Assembly (NCBI GenBank): GCA_949427775.1
Contig: CASQEL010000006.1
Coordinates: 1 to 21,715, forward strand
Direction of reading: 5' to 3'
DNA length: 21,715 bases
Origin: an uncultured Desulfovibrionaceae bacterium
GTDB taxonomy: Bacteria > Desulfobacterota > Desulfovibrionia > Desulfovibrionales > Desulfovibrionaceae
Shown: piece by piece, positions 1 to 7,103 of the stretch
How positions within the stretch are numbered: position 1 is the stretch's first letter
Layout of the letters: every line of letters starts with the position of its first letter
Translations under genes and position numbers: made by a program
The notes under the pieces: generated by a model
What the model was told of the DNA's origin: nothing
The model's input: only the letters and a program-made list of their open reading frames with translations
Database searches by the model: none

Positions 1-813
1 GCCACAGGGCGCGTCGGGCAGGCTCAGGGGCGGCAGCGCCGCCAGCGGATGTACGGAAGGCGTGGCGTCGGCCCTGGGAGAAGAAACGCTGTCTGGAATG
101 TTCATCCCTGAAAGTATGCCATCCTCGTTGCCCGATGGCAAGGCGGGGCCGCCCGTCGCCTCATGGTCCCCGCGCGCCAGGGCCGCGTAGGCTTCCGGCG
201 TGTCCACGTCGCGCAGCACGCCCGCCTCTTCCACAGGCACCCGTCGCACCCGGGCATCCGGGGCGCGCAACAGAGGACGCGCGCCGGTGTCTCCGCGCAG
301 CGCCAGGGCGCGGGCGAAAAACGCGCGGGGAATGATGACCGGATTGCCCCGCTGCCCGTTGTGCACAGGCACGATGAACGCATCGGGCGTCTCTTCCAGC
401 GCGGCGATCAGGCGGCGCACCGTCCGCGCCTCCACCAGCGGCTGATCTCCCAGCAGCACACAGACGCCCCTCACCGGGCCGCCGCGCTTCTCTTCTTCCA
501 GAACGCGACGCATCCCGGCCCGCAACGACGCGGCCTGTCCCGAGGCCGCGTCTTCCGCGCAGATCACCGTCACGCGGGGATCGTTCCCCAGAACGCGGGG
601 CAACGCGGCGGGCGCGTGCGGCCCGACCACGGCGATCACCGGTCCCGGCGGGCCGCCGTCGATCCCGCAGCTCAGTGCGACGGCCGAAGCGTACGCCGCC
701 AGCGGCCGCCCCCGGAACGGCAGCAACAGTTTGGGACATCCCATCCGGGACGACAATCCGGCGGCCAGAATGATCACCGCCGTGCGTGGAGAAGAGCAGG
801 ATGCGACAGCCAT
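1..813 (-). CDS. MocA-like molybdenum cofactor nucleotidyltransferase (partial, runs off left edge)
   Basis: This is an NTP-transferase-fold protein that probably transfers CMP (MocA) or GMP (MobA) to molybdopterin in the cytoplasm. The N-terminal nucleotide-binding signature LAAGLSSRMG lies at residues 16-25 with a lysine at 28. The metal-binding GDQP motif is at about 122-125 (Asp123), and RGNPVIIPR and GDTGARPLL (Asp175) follow. The last two fit MocA-like proteins better than classical MobA. The catalytic domain ends near residue 205. The frame stays open for another 60 or so residues rich in Pro, Ser and Ala to the edge, so the protein is longer than a simple MocA of about 200 residues and may carry a second domain. 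The ATG at 813 has no clear Shine-Dalgarno. An in-frame ATG at 867 would add 18 residues of uncertain quality, so the start is open. MCD-type cofactor would serve xanthine-oxidase-family enzymes such as aldehyde oxidoreductase (family knowledge). Confidence 0.8.
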   Translation of the reverse strand, partial: MAVASCSSPRTAVIILAAGLSSRMGCPKLLLPFRGRPLAAYASAVALSCGIDGGPPGPVIAVVGPHAPAALPRVLGNDPRVTVICAEDAASGQAASLRAGMRRVLEEEKRGGPVRGVCVLLGDQPLVEARTVRRLIAALEETPDAFIVPVHNGQRGNPVIIPRAFFARALALRGDTGARPLLRAPDARVRRVPVEEAGVLRDVDTPEAYAALARGDHEATGGPALPSGNEDGILSGMNIPDSVSSPRADATPSVHPLAALPPLSLPDAPCG

Positions 814-859
814 GCGATCAGTGTATGCGAGGAGGCCCCCAGGGGCAAGGAACGCGCGC

Positions 860-963
860 CGCCGCATATGCCGACGCGCTCCGGTTCGTCCCGCCTGGCC
901 GCACGGATGCGAAAATGTGTTCCGCCGACAGCCGCAAGCGGCGGGAAGACCCTATATGCGGCG
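860..963 (-). other. Possible structured leader: 10-bp perfect inverted repeat enclosing 84 bases
   Basis: CGCCGCATAT at 860-869 is the exact reverse complement of ATATGCGGCG at 954-963. The enclosed sequence can form further stems, for example TCCCGCC near 891-897 with GGCGGGA at 940-946. It lies directly 5' of the mocA-like gene. The size and closing stem resemble a structured leader RNA, but I do not recognise a known riboswitch consensus, and the high GC content makes chance pairing easier. Confidence 0.25.
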
Positions 964-974
964 CGGATTTCAGC

Positions 975-1001
975 AAAACGCCCGCGATTCGCGGGCGTTT
1001 T
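975..1001. terminator. Perfect palindrome, probable bidirectional terminator
   Basis: A 13-base arm AAAACGCCCGCGA is followed by one central base and its exact complement ending in TTTT. The GC-rich stem flanked by A4 and T4 can act on both strands, though the T run is short. On the minus strand it would insulate the mocA-like gene from the coaBC operon. Confidence 0.55.
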
Positions 1002-1225
1002 GTGGCTTCGGAGCCAGAGACGGGAAGGTATGCCGGGCCTTGAAGCTGCCTGTTCTTCAAAGGCTGGGCCGTGTCGGGTCTGCTTGCAAGCCTGATGACG
1101 GTCAGGGAGACGCCGACACACAGGGCAGGCTGCGCCCATGATTCCTTCATCGGTCCGGATCGAAAAATCTTGAGGGAAGAATCGCGACAAGGCAAAAAAA
1201 GAAAAACATGTGCAGACCGGACGGC

Positions 1226-1996
1226 TCACAGCCGCGCGAACGGCGCCAGAGCCTGCCGCAGAAACTCCCGCACAGCATCGTAACGGTGGGTTTCCTCCAC
1301 CAGAAAATCCACATCCCGCAGCACAATCACCATACGTCCGTTGTGCCGGGTCTGCTGAAAGGGACGCAGGCGGGCGGGCAGTTCCAGCGCCTTGACGGCG
1401 GGAGAACCCATAACCACCAGGGCGCGGGCCCCGAGCATATCCACGCCGGACCAGAACACCGGGCCGTTGGCCTCCAGGCCGTGTTCGCCGGGCAGCGCCG
1501 CGGGCCAGAAGGAGTGTGTGCCCGCGGGATGGCCCAAATCTCCCAGCAGACGCCGGAACAGCTCGCGCCGGGCGGCGTCGGGCCTGAGGCAGAAATCCTC
1601 GCCCAGCGCCCAGTACGTCCAGAGCACCACGGCGGGCCGGGTGGCCGCGAGCCGCGCGCGCCAGACGGCGGGCCAGCGATCGGGCGGCAGCGTGGACGGC
1701 GTTGCCGCTTCAGGGACGGCGGGCGGCGCGTTTTCCGCCACGCGAGCGGACGCAGCGCGGGCGGAGGGAGAAATTTCCGGACAGGGGGACGGGCGACGGG
1801 CGACGGACGGCATGCTCCCGCCCCGAACCCGCGCCGTCTCCGCACACGGCCGGGATACCGACGCGCGGCGCGGGGGCGTCGCCTCCAGGCACAGCGAATA
1901 CGGCGCGGGCAACGGCGCGTCGGCCAGCAGAAATTCCACGCCGCTCTCCAGCCAGGGGCGAAGCGCGGGAGACAGGCCTACAGTTCCAGCAGCCAC
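1226..1996 (-). CDS. Uncharacterised protein downstream of coaBC (possible uracil-DNA-glycosylase-like fold)
   Basis: I do not recognise this 256-residue protein with confidence. The N-terminus (about 1-35) is followed by a Pro/Ala/Arg-rich, probably disordered stretch to about 105. The C-terminal half has regular composition, with the segments VVLWTYWALGEDF, GVDMLGARALVVMGSPAVKAL and NGRMVIVLRDVDFL. The order of a hydrophobic strand, Gly-x-Pro-Ala, and a later hydrophobic strand with aspartates loosely recalls the uracil-DNA glycosylase superfamily, but I see no catalytic motif, so this is only a suggestion. I chose the GTG at 1996 because GGAG lies nine bases upstream; an ATG at 2041 is in frame but lacks such a site. 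The gene overlaps the coaBC end by 19 bases, implying translational coupling and membership of the same operon. Confidence 0.7.
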   Translation of the reverse strand: MAAGTVGLSPALRPWLESGVEFLLADAPLPAPYSLCLEATPPRRASVSRPCAETARVRGGSMPSVARRPSPCPEISPSARAASARVAENAPPAVPEAATPSTLPPDRWPAVWRARLAATRPAVVLWTYWALGEDFCLRPDAARRELFRRLLGDLGHPAGTHSFWPAALPGEHGLEANGPVFWSGVDMLGARALVVMGSPAVKALELPARLRPFQQTRHNGRMVIVLRDVDFLVEETHRYDAVREFLRQALAPFARL

Positions 1997-3198
1997 GAAC
2001 AGATTCTCCAGGCCACATCGGGTTTGGGCAGGGACGGCCACTGTTCTTCCCGTCCGGCGGCGTCGGCTACGACCACGGTGTTGGTGTCCGCGGCAAACCC
2101 CGCCCCTTCCCGGCCCACGGGATTGCCCACCAGCAGATCGGCGCCCTTGGCGGCCCGCTTGGCCCGCACCGCGGCGGGCAGATCCGCCGCCGTCTCTGCC
2201 GCGAACCCCAGCACCTTCTGGTGGGACGCGCGCCGGGCAGCCAGAGTTTTCAAGATATCGGGATTGGGCAGGAAGCGCACGCTGAACCCGTCGGCCGCAT
2301 CGGCCTTTTTGAATTTTTCCGCCCCGAAAGGTTCAGGCGAAAAATCGGCCACCGCCGCCGTGAACATCCCCACGTCCATGGAGGGCCACAGTTCCTCGGC
2401 CGCGGCGAACATCTCCCGCGCGCTCCGCACGTCACGCCGGACGATATCTTCGGGCAGCCAGGGACAGCCGGGGCCGCAGATCGCCGTCACCGACGCCCCG
2501 CGCAGCCAGGCGGCCACAGCCAGCGACGCGCCCATGGTTCCGGTGGAGGGATTGCTCCAGAAACGCACGGCGTCCCAGTCTTCCCGCGTCGGTCCCAGAG
2601 TGATCATGACCCGCAGACCGGCCATATCCCGCGGCGACAACGCCCGCAGGCCCGCCAGATGGATGCGCCGCAGATCCGCCAGCCGCCCTTCTCCCTGATC
2701 CCCGCAGGCGGTCCCGCCCCTGTCGGGCGAAACCACGGTCGTTCCCCGCGCCGCCAGGGTCGCCATAGTGGCGCGGGTGGCCGGATGGGCCCACATGCGC
2801 GGATTCATGGCCGGAGCCACCACCAGCGGTCCGTCGAAGGCTAGGGCCTGACAGGCCAGCATTTCGTCGGCCTGCCCCTGGGCCAGCCGGGCCAGCGTGG
2901 CCGCCGAGGCCGGGGCGATGACCATGGCCTGGGCTATCTGTCCCGGTTCCAGGTGCGCGAAGGTGTCGCCCGGCGCGAACATGTCGGTATATACGGGTGA
3001 CGCTCCCAGCGCCTCGAACGTCAGAGGCGCGATGAAACGCCGGGCCGAGGGCGTCAGCGTGACGCTGACGTCAATGCGCGCCTGCCGCCACCAGCGGAGC
3101 AGATCCGGGGCGCGGAAGGCCGCCACGGAACCGCAGACGCCGAGATGCAGGCGTTTTCCGGCATAGTGGGAAAAACGGCAGTGGGCGTCCGTGATCAT
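1978..3198 (-). CDS. coaBC: Bifunctional phosphopantothenoylcysteine decarboxylase / phosphopantothenate-cysteine ligase
   Basis: This 406-residue cytoplasmic enzyme performs two steps of coenzyme A synthesis: CTP-dependent ligation of cysteine to 4'-phosphopantothenate, then FMN-dependent decarboxylation to 4'-phosphopantetheine. The CoaC half (1-190) has the expected His82, the PAMNPRMW motif (Asn132) and the ACGDQGEGRL loop with Cys165. The CoaB half has GPTRE (202-206), AAVADFSPEP (281-290) followed by the lysine cluster 295-298, and NPDIL (312-316). Where E. coli has NHSSGKMG this protein has NPSTGTMG (216-223), losing one lysine. The ATG at 3198 forms an ATGA overlap with the upstream lipoprotein stop, so the two are translationally coupled. 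The frame is open further upstream to 3843, but that part is the shadow of the lipoprotein gene. Confidence 0.93.
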   Translation of the reverse strand: MITDAHCRFSHYAGKRLHLGVCGSVAAFRAPDLLRWWRQARIDVSVTLTPSARRFIAPLTFEALGASPVYTDMFAPGDTFAHLEPGQIAQAMVIAPASAATLARLAQGQADEMLACQALAFDGPLVVAPAMNPRMWAHPATRATMATLAARGTTVVSPDRGGTACGDQGEGRLADLRRIHLAGLRALSPRDMAGLRVMITLGPTREDWDAVRFWSNPSTGTMGASLAVAAWLRGASVTAICGPGCPWLPEDIVRRDVRSAREMFAAAEELWPSMDVGMFTAAVADFSPEPFGAEKFKKADAADGFSVRFLPNPDILKTLAARRASHQKVLGFAAETAADLPAAVRAKRAAKGADLLVGNPVGREGAGFAADTNTVVVADAAGREEQWPSLPKPDVAWRICSWLLEL

Positions 3199-3740
3199 GG
3201 CAGGCTGCGCTCCTGAAGGCCGCCGTCGCTCGACGACGCGCCGGGCGCGGAGGAGGACGAAGGGGCGTAGCCGGGCGCGGAACCGGCCGGGGCCGCCGGA
3301 GGCTGATAAGCGCCCTCGGCCAGACGGTTCATCACCCAGACTTCCATGGCCACGCTGACCGTCTGATTGTAGAAATACAGGATGGCGTAACGGTTGTCGC
3401 GCTCGTACAACTGCACGTGGCGGCCCGCCCCGGAGGACGTGCCCCGCAGCGCCCAGCCGTCGCGCATCATGTTGTTGATCATGGCCCTGGTCAGGGTAGT
3501 CATGTCGAAACTGCCTTCCAGCGTTTCCAGACCGTTTTTGACGCCGTCCTGGCTGTAACTGATGAAGCTGCGCCGCTGGTCGGTCGTCATGTCCCTGGGC
3601 ACGGGAATGTCGCTGAACTGGCTGTACACCACTTCTCCCGGATTCAGCGGGCGCGAGGAAAACGGATTCAGATCCTGCACGGCGCACCCGGACAGGGCGG
3701 CGAGGGCCAGGGCAAGAAGGATGACAAGCGTGCGACGCAT
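3195..3740 (-). CDS. Putative lipoprotein, first gene of the coaBC operon
   Basis: The 181-residue product has a classic lipoprotein signal: two arginines at 2-3, a hydrophobic core at 4-16 and the lipobox LSGC at 16-19, so Cys19 should be lipidated and the protein anchored to a membrane. The mature part has a compact region (about 30-145) with no domain I can name. It ends in a low-complexity Pro/Ala/Ser tail (about 146-175). The ATG at 3740 is preceded by GGGAG ten bases upstream. An ATG at 3767 is in frame but has no ribosome site and would bury the signal peptide, so I reject it. It overlaps coaBC by four bases, and its promoter is visible at 3777-3806. The function is unknown, and its link to CoA synthesis may be positional only. 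Confidence 0.85.
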   Translation of the reverse strand: MRRTLVILLALALAALSGCAVQDLNPFSSRPLNPGEVVYSQFSDIPVPRDMTTDQRRSFISYSQDGVKNGLETLEGSFDMTTLTRAMINNMMRDGWALRGTSSGAGRHVQLYERDNRYAILYFYNQTVSVAMEVWVMNRLAEGAYQPPAAPAGSAPGYAPSSSSAPGASSSDGGLQERSLP

Positions 3741-3749
3741 GGGTATAAT
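3721..3749 (+). promoter_or_regulatory. Predicted sigma70-type promoter for queA-korDABC
   Basis: ATGACA (3721-3726) and a perfect TATAAT (3744-3749) are separated by 17 bases. The predicted start near 3756 gives queA an untranslated leader of about 70 bases. The boxes sit over the first codons and ribosome site of the divergent lipoprotein gene. Confidence 0.5.
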
Positions 3750-3776
3750 TCTCCCTTTCAGCAACAATGTTGGTTG

Positions 3777-3806
3777 ATTCTAGCCCACATGCGGCATTAC
3801 TGACAA
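3777..3806 (-). promoter_or_regulatory. Predicted sigma70-type promoter for lipoprotein-coaBC-orf
   Basis: Read on the minus strand, TTGTCA (3806-3801) and TAGAAT (3782-3777) are separated by 18 bases. Transcription would start near 3770, about 30 bases before the lipoprotein ATG. It is interleaved with the divergent queA promoter. Confidence 0.55.
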
Positions 3807-3826
3807 CCCCACAACGCGGGGCTTTC

Positions 3827-4942
3827 ATGTACGACGAAACCAAAGATTTTCAGCTTTCCAGCTACCGGTTCGATCTGCCCGCGACGCAGATCGCCCAATT
3901 TCCTCCCGAGGAACGCGGGCGCTCCCGCCTGCTCGTCCTGGATCGCCGTGGCGACGCGCCGCCCCTGCACACGCAGTTCGCCGATTTGGGAAAATACCTT
4001 CCCCAAGGCGCGCTGCTCGTGGCCAACAATTCCCGCGTGTTGCAGGCCCGGCTGCTGGGCACGCGGCCTTCCGGCGGCAAGGTGGAATTTCTGCTGCTGA
4101 CCCCGCTGCCGCTGGTGACGGCCGAGGCCCGGCCCGTGTCCGATCCCCGCCGCCCCGGGGACGACCGGCACGAGGCCGAAGCCCGGGGGCTGGTCCGGGC
4201 GGGCGGACGCATCAACGATGGCGACGTCTTCACCTTCGGGGCCGACATTCATGTCACCGTGCTGGAATCCGGCCCGTTCGGACAGCGTCGGGTCCGGCTG
4301 ACCTGGCGGGGCGACCTCGGCGAGGCCTTCGCCGCCACGGGGCACATTCCCCTGCCGCCCTACATCAAACGGTCCGACGACGAGGAAGACCAGAGCCGGT
4401 ATCAGACCATCTACGCCAGGCCGGAAAAAACCGGCTCCGTGGCCGCTCCCACGGCCGGACTGCATTTTACCGAAGAACTGCGCCGTTCCCTGGCCGAACA
4501 GAACGTGCAGTGGGCGGAAGTCACACTCTACGTGGGCTACGGCACCTTCAGCCCTGTACGCAGCGAGGACATCCGCCGCCACCACATGCACCGGGAATAC
4601 GTGGAAATACCGGAAGAGACAGCGGAAGCCACGGCCAGAGCCAGGGCCGAGCATCGCCCGATCATCGCCGTGGGCACCACCTCGGCGCGCGCCCTGGAGG
4701 GCGTGGCCGACCTCTGCGGCCGGGTGCAGCCCTTTACCGGCTGGACGGATATTTTCATCTATCCTTCACGCCGCTTCAAGGTCATCGACGGCATGATCAC
4801 CAATTTCCACCTGCCGGAATCCACCCTGTTGATGATGGTTTCGGCCCTGGCCGGTCGAAAACGTGTACTTGACGCCTATGCGGAAGCCGTGCATCGTGGA
4901 TACCGTTTCTTTTCGTACGGCGACGCCATGCTGTTGCGCTGA
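3827..4942 (+). CDS. queA: S-adenosylmethionine:tRNA ribosyltransferase-isomerase
   Basis: QueA transfers and isomerises the ribosyl group of S-adenosylmethionine onto 7-aminomethyl-7-deazaguanine in tRNA, giving epoxyqueuosine at the wobble position. The 371-residue product shows family motifs along its length: VANNSRVLQARLLG (65-78), GSVAAPTAGLHFTEEL (203-218), YVGYGTFSPVR (235-245), AVGTTSARALEG (281-292), the long block GWTDIFIYP...NFHLPESTLL (305-335) and FFSYGDAMLL (361-370). A segment at about 95-130, rich in Arg, Asp and Pro, is an insertion relative to the usual length of about 350. The ATG at 3827 gives the usual N-terminus, although its ribosome site (GCGGGG) is weak. The open frame begins earlier, at 3767, without support. 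The gene leads the korDABC cluster with a 24-base gap. Confidence 0.95.
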   Translation: MYDETKDFQLSSYRFDLPATQIAQFPPEERGRSRLLVLDRRGDAPPLHTQFADLGKYLPQGALLVANNSRVLQARLLGTRPSGGKVEFLLLTPLPLVTAEARPVSDPRRPGDDRHEAEARGLVRAGGRINDGDVFTFGADIHVTVLESGPFGQRRVRLTWRGDLGEAFAATGHIPLPPYIKRSDDEEDQSRYQTIYARPEKTGSVAAPTAGLHFTEELRRSLAEQNVQWAEVTLYVGYGTFSPVRSEDIRRHHMHREYVEIPEETAEATARARAEHRPIIAVGTTSARALEGVADLCGRVQPFTGWTDIFIYPSRRFKVIDGMITNFHLPESTLLMMVSALAGRKRVLDAYAEAVHRGYRFFSYGDAMLLR

Positions 4943-4966
4943 GACGATCGCCAAGGAGATCCTGCC

Positions 4967-5209
4967 ATGTCACGAATCGTGCTTCTGGAGGAGCGGTGCA
5001 AGGGGTGCCTGTTGTGCACTACCGTGTGCCCCAGGAATATTCTTCGAAAATCCGAGCGGTTCAACCACCAGGGGTATCAGGTGGTCGAAGCGGGCGACAA
5101 TGCCGCCGAATGCACCGGCTGCGCCGCCTGCGCCGTCATCTGCCCCGACGTGGTCATCCGGGTCTTCCGGACCCGCAAGGCCCGCGACGGCCGGGGAGGC
5201 GATGCATGA
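4967..5209 (+). CDS. korD: 2-oxoacid:ferredoxin oxidoreductase, delta (ferredoxin-like) subunit
   Basis: This 80-residue dicluster ferredoxin carries Cys11-x2-Cys14-x2-Cys17-x3-Cys21-Pro and Cys49-x2-Cys52-x2-Cys55-x3-Cys59-Pro, each spacing expected to ligate a [4Fe-4S] cluster. It would pass electrons from the TPP-bound intermediate on the beta subunit to external ferredoxin. A strong ribosome site (AAGGAG) lies eight bases before the ATG. The stop overlaps the korA start in an ATGA arrangement. Membership of the complex is inferred from the following three subunit genes. Whether the natural substrate is 2-oxoglutarate (Kor) or branched-chain 2-oxoacids (Vor) cannot be decided from this subunit, so the symbol is provisional. 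Confidence 0.88.
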   Translation: MSRIVLLEERCKGCLLCTTVCPRNILRKSERFNHQGYQVVEAGDNAAECTGCAACAVICPDVVIRVFRTRKARDGRGGDA

Positions 5210-6288
5210 GCGACTGTCTGATCAAGGGCAATGAAGCCATCGCGTTCGGCGCGCTGGACGCCGGATGCCGTTGCTATTTCGGCTACCCCATCACCCCGCA
5301 GAACGAAATCCCCGAAGTCCTGTCCGCCCTGCTGCCCGAAGCGGGCGGCAGCTTCGTGCAGGCCGAAAGCGAAGTGGCCTCGATCAACATGGTCCTCGGC
5401 GCGGGCTCCTGCGGCATCCCGGCCATGACCTCCTCGTCGAGCTGCGGCATCTCGCTCATGCAGGAGGGCCTCTCCTACATGAGCGGCAGCCATATTCCCG
5501 GCGTGATCGTCAACATGAGCCGCGGCGGCCCCGGCCTCGGGGATATCGGCCCCTCCCAGGGCGACTATTTCCAGGCCGTCAAGGGCGGCGGGCACGGCGA
5601 CCACCGTTCGCTGGTGCTGGCCCCGGCCACGGCGCAGGAATGTTACGACATGATGTTCCGGGCCTTCGAGCTGGCCTTCAAATACCGCAATCCGGTCATG
5701 GTGCTGGGCGACGCCATTGTGGGGCAGATCAAGGAGCCCGTGCTGCGCCGTCCCCCGGCCGACGCCCCCGGCGCGGCGGGTCTGGAGGAACGGGCCGCCG
5801 ACTGGCGGCTGGAGGGCTACGGCAGACGCGGCCCCGACGCGACGCCCCGACTGCTCAAATCCGTCTATCTGGCCGAAGGCGCGCTGGCCGCGCGCAACCG
5901 TCTGCTCCAGGAAAAATACGAAGCCATGAAGGCGGAAACCTCGGTCGCGTGCACGGACGTGGACGACGCCGATCTGGTGGTGGTGGCCTTCGGCTCCATA
6001 GGCCGCATCGCCGGAAGCGCCGTGCGCCTGTTGCGCGCCGAGGGCTGCAAGGTGGGTCTGCTGCGCCCGGTGACGCTCTTCCCCTTCCCTGAGGCCGCGC
6101 TGCAACAGTTGGCGAAACAGGGCAAGCGTTTTCTGGTCATCGAGCAGAACCTCGGCCAGATGATTGAGGATGTGCGCCTGGCCGTGCGCGGCATTGCCGA
6201 CGCCGCCTGGCACGGCGTCATGCCGGGGCTGTTCATCGGGGCCGACGCCCTCCTTGATCCCATCCGCGATGCCCTGAGGGAGATATGA
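5206..6288 (+). CDS. korA: 2-oxoacid:ferredoxin oxidoreductase, alpha subunit (KorA/VorB type)
   Basis: The 360-residue alpha subunit has the pyruvate:ferredoxin-oxidoreductase domain I fold. FGYPITPQNEIPE (25-37), EVASINMVLGAGSCG, and MSRGGPGLGDIGPSQGDYFQAVKGGGHGD are characteristic of the Kor/Vor branch. The C-terminal domain II follows, with VVAFGSIGRIA and LLRPVTLFPFP. With beta it forms the active site that decarboxylates a 2-oxoacid and makes acyl-CoA with reduction of ferredoxin, reversibly. There is no fused gamma domain, which fits the separate korC gene. The ATG at 5206 has GGGGAGG upstream and overlaps korD by four bases. Automated annotation often calls this family VorB; the sequence alone does not settle 2-oxoglutarate versus 2-oxoisovalerate. 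Confidence 0.92.
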   Translation: MSDCLIKGNEAIAFGALDAGCRCYFGYPITPQNEIPEVLSALLPEAGGSFVQAESEVASINMVLGAGSCGIPAMTSSSSCGISLMQEGLSYMSGSHIPGVIVNMSRGGPGLGDIGPSQGDYFQAVKGGGHGDHRSLVLAPATAQECYDMMFRAFELAFKYRNPVMVLGDAIVGQIKEPVLRRPPADAPGAAGLEERAADWRLEGYGRRGPDATPRLLKSVYLAEGALAARNRLLQEKYEAMKAETSVACTDVDDADLVVVAFGSIGRIAGSAVRLLRAEGCKVGLLRPVTLFPFPEAALQQLAKQGKRFLVIEQNLGQMIEDVRLAVRGIADAAWHGVMPGLFIGADALLDPIRDALREI

Positions 6289-6290
6289 CC

Positions 6291-7103
6291 ATGACCGAAG
6301 ATCTGCTTGCCCCCCGGCCCGACGAGGAGCTGGTGTTCGACGCCAACCCCGTGCAGGCCGATCGGATCACCCACTATTGCCCCGGCTGCCATCACGGCAT
6401 CGCCCACCGGCTGGTGACGGAAGTGCTTCACGAAATGGGCGTGGCCCCGCAGACCATTCTGGTGGCTTCCGTGGGCTGCGCCACGTTCACTTACGATTAT
6501 ATGCTGGTGGACAGCGTGGAAGCCCCGCACGGCCGGGCCTCGGCCGTGGCCACGGGCGTCAAGCGCGCCCGGCCGGACCGCATCGTCTACGCCTACCAGG
6601 GCGACGGCGACATGGGGTCCATCGGCCTGGCGGAAGCCCTGCACGCGGCCAACCGCGGCGAGCGCATCACCGTCATTTTCGTGAACAACACCGTGTACGG
6701 CATGACCGGCGGCCAGATGGCTCCCACCACGTTGCTGGGCCAAAAGACCACCACCACTCCCAAGGGCCGCAACATGGCCACCGAGGGCGCGCCCCTGCGC
6801 ATGAGCGAACTCATGGCGCAGCTTGACGGCGTGATCTACGCCGAGCGTTGCGCCCTGAACACGGTCAGGAACATACGCGCCGCCAAGAAAGCCATCCGCA
6901 AGGCCTTTGAAGTCCAGCGCGCCGGATTGGGCTACAGCTTTGTGGAACTGTTGAGCGGATGTCCCACCAACTGGCATATGGACCCCGTCGCGGCCAACGA
7001 ACGCATCGGCAAGGACATGATTCCCGTCTTCCCGCTGGGCGTTTACAAGGACGCCACCGGGGGACGCCCGGACGGCGCGGCGAAGGAGGCCGACCATGAG
7101 TAG
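6291..7103 (+). CDS. korB: 2-oxoacid:ferredoxin oxidoreductase, beta (TPP-binding) subunit
   Basis: The 270-residue beta subunit binds thiamine pyrophosphate. HYCPGCHHG (28-36) is the N-terminal family motif. GDGDMG (104-109) with VNN (131-133) forms the TPP and magnesium site, followed by YGMTGGQMAPTT. Length matches stand-alone beta subunits. Two starts are possible: an ATG at 6285, which overlaps the korA stop but leaves only two bases after AGGGAG, and an ATG at 6291 with an eight-base spacing. I chose 6291, a two-residue difference. The C-terminus ends eight bases inside korC. The unbroken overlaps imply coordinated translation of the complex. Confidence 0.93.
   Translation: MTEDLLAPRPDEELVFDANPVQADRITHYCPGCHHGIAHRLVTEVLHEMGVAPQTILVASVGCATFTYDYMLVDSVEAPHGRASAVATGVKRARPDRIVYAYQGDGDMGSIGLAEALHAANRGERITVIFVNNTVYGMTGGQMAPTTLLGQKTTTTPKGRNMATEGAPLRMSELMAQLDGVIYAERCALNTVRNIRAAKKAIRKAFEVQRAGLGYSFVELLSGCPTNWHMDPVAANERIGKDMIPVFPLGVYKDATGGRPDGAAKEADHE

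Larger units (their letters stand above)
814..1225. other. Gene-free region with inverted repeats upstream of the mocA-like gene
   Basis: This 412-base stretch lies between the stop of the uncharacterised gene and the mocA-like start, both on the minus strand. No open frame in it looks like protein. It holds a long-range inverted repeat (860-869 with 954-963), a 5-bp stem at 931-942, a perfect palindrome at 975-1001 and an imperfect hairpin at 1037-1064. A minus-strand T-rich tract (A run at 1194-1206) sits just past the upstream gene, with a weak hairpin at 1222-1234; this could help end the coaBC transcript. I saw no convincing promoter. Confidence 0.5.

Noticed and set aside
161..739. Minus-strand complete open frame of 192 codons in the first kilobase
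   Set aside because: It is out of frame with the partial MocA-like gene and is Arg/Gly/Ala-rich; the real frame carries the nucleotidyltransferase motifs and is open to the edge.
774..1229. Minus-strand open frame spanning the leader of the mocA-like gene
   Set aside because: No ribosome site, no motif, and it runs through the terminator palindrome and inverted repeats.
3199..3843. In-frame extension of coaBC upstream to 3843
   Set aside because: It overlaps the whole lipoprotein gene in another frame and does not resemble a flavoprotein; the ATGA junction at 3198 explains the start.
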